50,680 bases of DNA from Candidatus Marisimplicoccus framensis (lineage in GTDB: Bacteria; Bacteroidota; Bacteroidia; Flavobacteriales; Flavobacteriaceae): the NCBI GenBank assembly GCA_905182065.1, contig CAJIZN010000002.1, forward strand, positions 71,175-121,854, in the 5' to 3' direction. Positions 48,501 to 50,680 of the stretch are shown piece after piece. A program made the translations under genes and the position numbers. Position 1 is the stretch's first letter. Each line of letters opens with the position of its first letter. The notes below the pieces were generated by a model. The model made no database searches and was not told the origin of the DNA. It saw only the letters and a list, made by a program, of their open reading frames with translations.

Positions 48501-48967
48501 CCTTTTGCTGTTATAATATAATCTCCATCTTTTGTCCAATCAGCAAATGCAGTTTGTAAGTCTTTTTCTTTTGTTATTTGTGTAGAGTCATTTGATTCAA
48601 GATCTCTAATCCACACATTATTCCCTCCACTAGCATCACTTGTGTAAACTAAAGATTTTCCATCTGGAGAAAATCTTGGATTACTATCAAAAGCCATCCC
48701 TTTTGTAACTCTAGTTGCTTTACCCCCTGAAATAGGAATTATATACAAGTCTCCTAATAAATCAAAAACTATTTTTTGACCATCTGGACTAACATCTATT
48801 GACATCCAAGTTCCAGTATCTGTCTTCAAATCATAAAACCTCTCTGGCTTTATAGGTAAATTCTTATTAGCTTTTTCTCCTTTTACTTTTTCTTCAGTTT
48901 TGTCTTGAGCAAATGTAATATGTGAAGAAATCATGAAGATTAGAAGTGAATAAATAATTTTTTTCAT
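45593..48967 (-). CDS. Secreted TolB-like propeller plus amidohydrolase protein
   Basis: A 1124-residue exported protein. After the signal peptide (residues 1 to ~20) comes a long beta-propeller of PD40/TolB type (about 40-645) with repeats such as FSPDGKSLVYTSD, LSPDGKWLVYG, and WSPNGKEIAFVT. A charged Lys/Glu-rich linker (~645-690) interrupts the last blade. The C-terminal amidohydrolase (~700-1110) has the metal motif VDTHAHMRP near residue 764, GVTTTRDPQTG, further histidines in GQEHNHPIYP and GVGSHGQLQGLGYH, and ends SIEKGKLADLVILDQDPL. Family members hydrolyse amide bonds of dipeptides or cyclic amides; the substrate is unknown. It heads the peptidase/NRAMP/Pxp run. Confidence 0.92.
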   Translation of the reverse strand: MKKIIYSLLIFMISSHITFAQDKTEEKVKGEKANKNLPIKPERFYDLKTDTGTWMSIDVSPDGQKIVFDLLGDLYIIPISGGKATRVTKGMAFDSNPRFSPDGKSLVYTSDASGGNNVWIRDLESNDSTQITKEKDLQTAFADWTKDGDYIITAKGRRNLKLHMYHKDGGSGVKLIDKPSSIKITQPVVGSKDRYIWYAHRTSSWQYNARFPQYQISKFDRETGEIKRETSRFGSAFTPTLSPDGKWLVYGTRYEDKTALRIRNLKTGDERWLAYPIQKDDQESQATMGVLPGMAFTPDSKNIVASYGGKINNIPISGGASSIIPFEVNEKVALGPELKFNYPISDSNEMEATQIRDAAVSPTKTHIAFTALNKLYIKNLNTNAIIRLTSFGDEVIEAMPTWSPNGKEIAFVTWDNINGGAIYKIRSDGKRSPILLTTDEIVRSPGVFMNPKWNFEGDKIVFLIGDERSYKESYGPYAFQSNEKIMWVSSKGGKLNFIDDSKGRVYPHFVKGKDRIYLFHNSDGLVSIKWDGTDQKKILKVTGTTPYGAGDTKTPSGASIILISPDGKTGLAKVVNNIYSFTIPYSGIESLKISLSNPKFSSFPARKLTEVGGEFPSWSNDSELIYWSIGKSFLTYNISEADEFDRIKKEKEKEKSDEEKKKEEIAEQVAMVNPELAGELSDEKDEEYKPEEIDIKVTLKRDIPKGKILLQNAKIITMNGNEIIKRGNILIENNRIIDVSNGAIEIDNEGITVMDMTGKVILPGFVDTHAHMRPSWTLHKFQPFSYAANLAYGVTTTRDPQTGTTDVLTYSDMVDTGKILGPRIYSTGPGVGYWGYNVKSLDEARDVLKQYSKYYNTKSIKMYVAGNRQQRQWILMAAKEQEIMPTTEGSLNLRLNMASTIDGYPGQEHNHPIYPVFKDYIGLTAFSKRAYTPTLLVTYGGPWAENYYYATEDLHGDKKLNFFTPKEEVDSKSRRRNVGWFMDEEYAFPELAEFVKDLVEAGGISGVGSHGQLQGLGYHWELWSMAAGGIKNHDMLKVATILGAYAIGLDKDLGSIEKGKLADLVILDQDPLINIRNTNSVDLIMKNGRLYDGDNLNEIYPLNKNNSNFDWQQIKPDSLPGIKK

Positions 48968-49018
48968 ATCAATGGTTTTAATAAATATAAATGTTTTTAG
49001 AATTCTTTTAACACTTGT

Positions 49019-49040
49019 AATATAACTAATTAGTTATATT
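49019..49040. promoter_or_regulatory. Perfect 22-bp palindrome between divergent peptide-degradation genes
   Basis: The sequence AATATAACTAA and its exact reverse complement TTAGTTATATT abut with no spacer. It lies 52 bases upstream of the minus-strand amidohydrolase start and 20 bases before the M28 peptidase ATG, in a 93-base space. Such a site could bind a dimeric regulator controlling both sides. It is A/T-rich (2 G/C pairs), so chance is not negligible. Confidence 0.45.
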
Positions 49041-49060
49041 TAAAGATTAATTCACAAAAA

Positions 49061-50677
49061 ATGAAACAATTTTTTTCTATTATAATTTCTACAATATTTA
49101 TCAGTTTTTCTTTTTCACAAAGTAAACTTGAGATAATAAATAAAATAGTAAGTGAGGCCAACAATAATTCTCAACTTGAAAATTTAGCACATGAATTAGT
49201 AGATCAAATTGGTCCAAGGCTTACAGGTACTAGTCAAATGTTACAAGCTCATGATTGGGTAATTGACAAATATTCTAGTTGGGGTATTAATTCTAAAAAT
49301 GAGCAATTTGGTCAATGGAGAGCATGGGAAAGAGGAATTAGTCACATTGATATGATGTCTCCTTGGGTAAAATCTCTAGAAGGTCAACAACTATCTTGGA
49401 GTGCTAGAACAAAAAAGAATGGTGAATTAGCTGAAGTCGTTAACATCCCCTATGAATCTAAAGAAAAGTTTGAATCTTGGTTAAAAACTATTAAAGGGAA
49501 ACATGTTCTTCTTGGAGAGCCAGATATTTCTGGAAGACCAGATTATGATATTGAAAGATGGGCCAAAGAGAAAACATTGGAAGAAATAAGAAAATTTAGA
49601 CTTACAAAAAGAAATAGACAATCAAGAAATATTAGAAAAACTGGTTATGATTACAGTGATATGATTAAAGCAATTGAAGATGCAAAACCTGCAACCATTA
49701 TAACTAGCAATTGGAGAGGCGGATTTGGAACAAATACAATTTTCAGTCCAGGTTATTTTGGTATTAGCTCAAAAACTCCAACAGTTGACATTAGTATGGA
49801 AGATTTTGGATTACTATTTAGACTTACTGAAAGTGATCAAAAACCTACTGTTAATATCAATATACAGTCTAAAGAACTTGGAAAAGTTCCAACATATAAT
49901 TCAATTGGTAGAATTGAGGGTATAGAAAAACCTGATGAATATATTATTCTTTCAGCACATCTTGACACCACTGGAGGAGGTACAGGCGCTACTGATAATG
50001 GAACTGGAACTATTGTTATGATGGAAGCTATGAGGATTTTGAAAAAGGTTTATCCTAACCCCAAAAGAACAATTATAGTTGGTCACTGGGGTGCAGAAGA
50101 ACAGGGTTTGAATGGGTCAAGTGCATTTGTAGAGGACAATCCTAAAATAGTTGAAAATCTTCAAGCTCTTTTCAATCAAGATAACGGAACTGGTAGAACA
50201 GTTCAAATTAGTGGACATGGATTTACTGAAGCTTACAGGTTTATTGGAGATTGGTTAAAATATGTTCCATCTGAAATAAGTAATGAAATTCAAACTGATT
50301 TCCCTGGGGTCCCAATTCCTTTATTTCAAAAAGAATCTAATGGTGTAATGGTAAGAGCGGGAGGATCATCGGACTGGAGAAATTTTGTTTCTTCTGGTGT
50401 ACCAGGTTTTAACTTAACATCTCTTGATTTTTCTTATGGTGGCAAAAGTAAATACTTTTACACATGGCACACAAATAGAGATACCTATGATAAAATAATT
50501 TTTGATGATGTAAGGGATAATGCAATTCTTGTTGCAATTCTTACATATCTAGCTAGTGAAGAAGATGAATTAATGCCAAGAGACAGAAGAGTTCTTCCTA
50601 TTGATCCATTAACAGGCAAAAGAGGTGAATGGCCAAGTTTAAGAGTCCCTAATAGAGACGGCTCTGAAGATAACTAA
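49061..50677 (+). CDS. Secreted M28-family zinc aminopeptidase
   Basis: A 538-residue exported peptidase with a signal peptide (residues 1 to ~20, MKQFFSIIISTIFISFSFSQ). An N-terminal region and PA-like insert (~130-270) are followed by the catalytic domain. Zinc ligands are visible: ILSAHLDTTGGGTGATDNGTG (in part) near residue 300 with His and Asp, HWGAEEQG near 345 with the catalytic Glu pair, FNQDNGTGR near 371 with Asp, and FYTWHTNRDTYD near 470 with the last His. Family members remove N-terminal residues from peptides. The gene is complete, ending 3 bases from the window edge, and is divergent from the amidohydrolase with a shared palindrome upstream. Confidence 0.94.
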   Translation: MKQFFSIIISTIFISFSFSQSKLEIINKIVSEANNNSQLENLAHELVDQIGPRLTGTSQMLQAHDWVIDKYSSWGINSKNEQFGQWRAWERGISHIDMMSPWVKSLEGQQLSWSARTKKNGELAEVVNIPYESKEKFESWLKTIKGKHVLLGEPDISGRPDYDIERWAKEKTLEEIRKFRLTKRNRQSRNIRKTGYDYSDMIKAIEDAKPATIITSNWRGGFGTNTIFSPGYFGISSKTPTVDISMEDFGLLFRLTESDQKPTVNINIQSKELGKVPTYNSIGRIEGIEKPDEYIILSAHLDTTGGGTGATDNGTGTIVMMEAMRILKKVYPNPKRTIIVGHWGAEEQGLNGSSAFVEDNPKIVENLQALFNQDNGTGRTVQISGHGFTEAYRFIGDWLKYVPSEISNEIQTDFPGVPIPLFQKESNGVMVRAGGSSDWRNFVSSGVPGFNLTSLDFSYGGKSKYFYTWHTNRDTYDKIIFDDVRDNAILVAILTYLASEEDELMPRDRRVLPIDPLTGKRGEWPSLRVPNRDGSEDN

Positions 50678-50680
50678 TAT

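Noticed and set aside
45593-48967. Tricorn-type protease for the propeller protein
   Set aside because: The propeller is similar in style, but the C-terminal half carries amidohydrolase HxH and ADLVI motifs and no PDZ or serine-protease domain.

Overview
The window is AT-rich, densely packed bacterial chromosome that reads as a marine Flavobacteriia-like member of the Bacteroidota. Reasons: the gene run ftsK - lolA - lptF/G - ribBA, a RibBA whose second half has lost its GTP cyclohydrolase residues, an E. coli-type long IlvC, a two-gene leuA arrangement, a DsbD of Bacteroidota layout, A-rich start contexts with no clear Shine-Dalgarno, and one TAnnTTTG promoter element in front of the tRNA. 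The exact lineage cannot be fixed from the sequence alone. No CRISPR array, insertion sequence, phage gene, toxin-antitoxin pair or restriction system was seen.

Layout. 1-911: end of fumC and a GNAT acetyltransferase. 897-5580 (minus): dnaK, a MenI/PaaI-like hotdog thioesterase, a PAS domain fused to a UbiA/MenA-type prenyltransferase (frame broken three times) and a CPBP membrane protease. 5689-8637 (plus): panB, a membrane metallophosphoesterase and an RluA-type pseudouridine synthase (frame broken once). 8624-10171 (minus): a conserved helical protein of unknown role. 10298-16027 (plus): leuA-leuC-leuD-leuA2-leuB. 16024-24247 (minus): ilvD-ilvB-ilvN-ilvC(broken frame)-ilvA-gapN-like. 24438-26535: aldehyde dehydrogenase and nitroreductase. 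26537-29381 (minus): tilS and dsbD. 29474-36387 (plus): nhaC-type antiporter, then ftsK-lolA-lptF/G-ribBA. 36377-37150 (minus): TSUP permease. 37241-37325: tRNA-Ser(TGA) with a likely promoter and an intrinsic terminator. 37481-39642: SLC13/DASS transporter (broken frame) and a secreted protein of unknown family. 39635-48967 (minus): a six-gene run of propeller-amidohydrolase, M14 peptidase, NRAMP transporter (three breaks), pxpA (one break), pxpB and pxpC. 49061-50677: secreted M28 peptidase.

How the genes fit together. The two converging operons of the middle third supply the whole leucine/isoleucine/valine pathway, with a GapN-type dehydrogenase placed where it could feed NADPH to IlvC. 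The right end is a peptide-scavenging block: secreted peptidases, an amidohydrolase, a metal transporter and the PxpABC 5-oxoprolinase. The dnaK block joins a chaperone to probable menaquinone-type quinone enzymes.

Two things stand out. First, six genes carry ten single-base indels in all (eight extra bases, two missing bases), mostly outside homopolymers and affecting even ilvC. Undoing them restores family-length proteins, which points to uncorrected long-read errors more than true decay, although both remain possible. Second, all six convergent gene pairs overlap or are one base apart, the mark of a streamlined genome. I do not see a clear undescribed defence or mobile system. The best leads are the PAS-prenyltransferase fusion, the peptidase/NRAMP/Pxp operon, and the 22-bp palindrome between the two divergent peptide-degradation genes. 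No gene-free stretch exceeds 300 bases.
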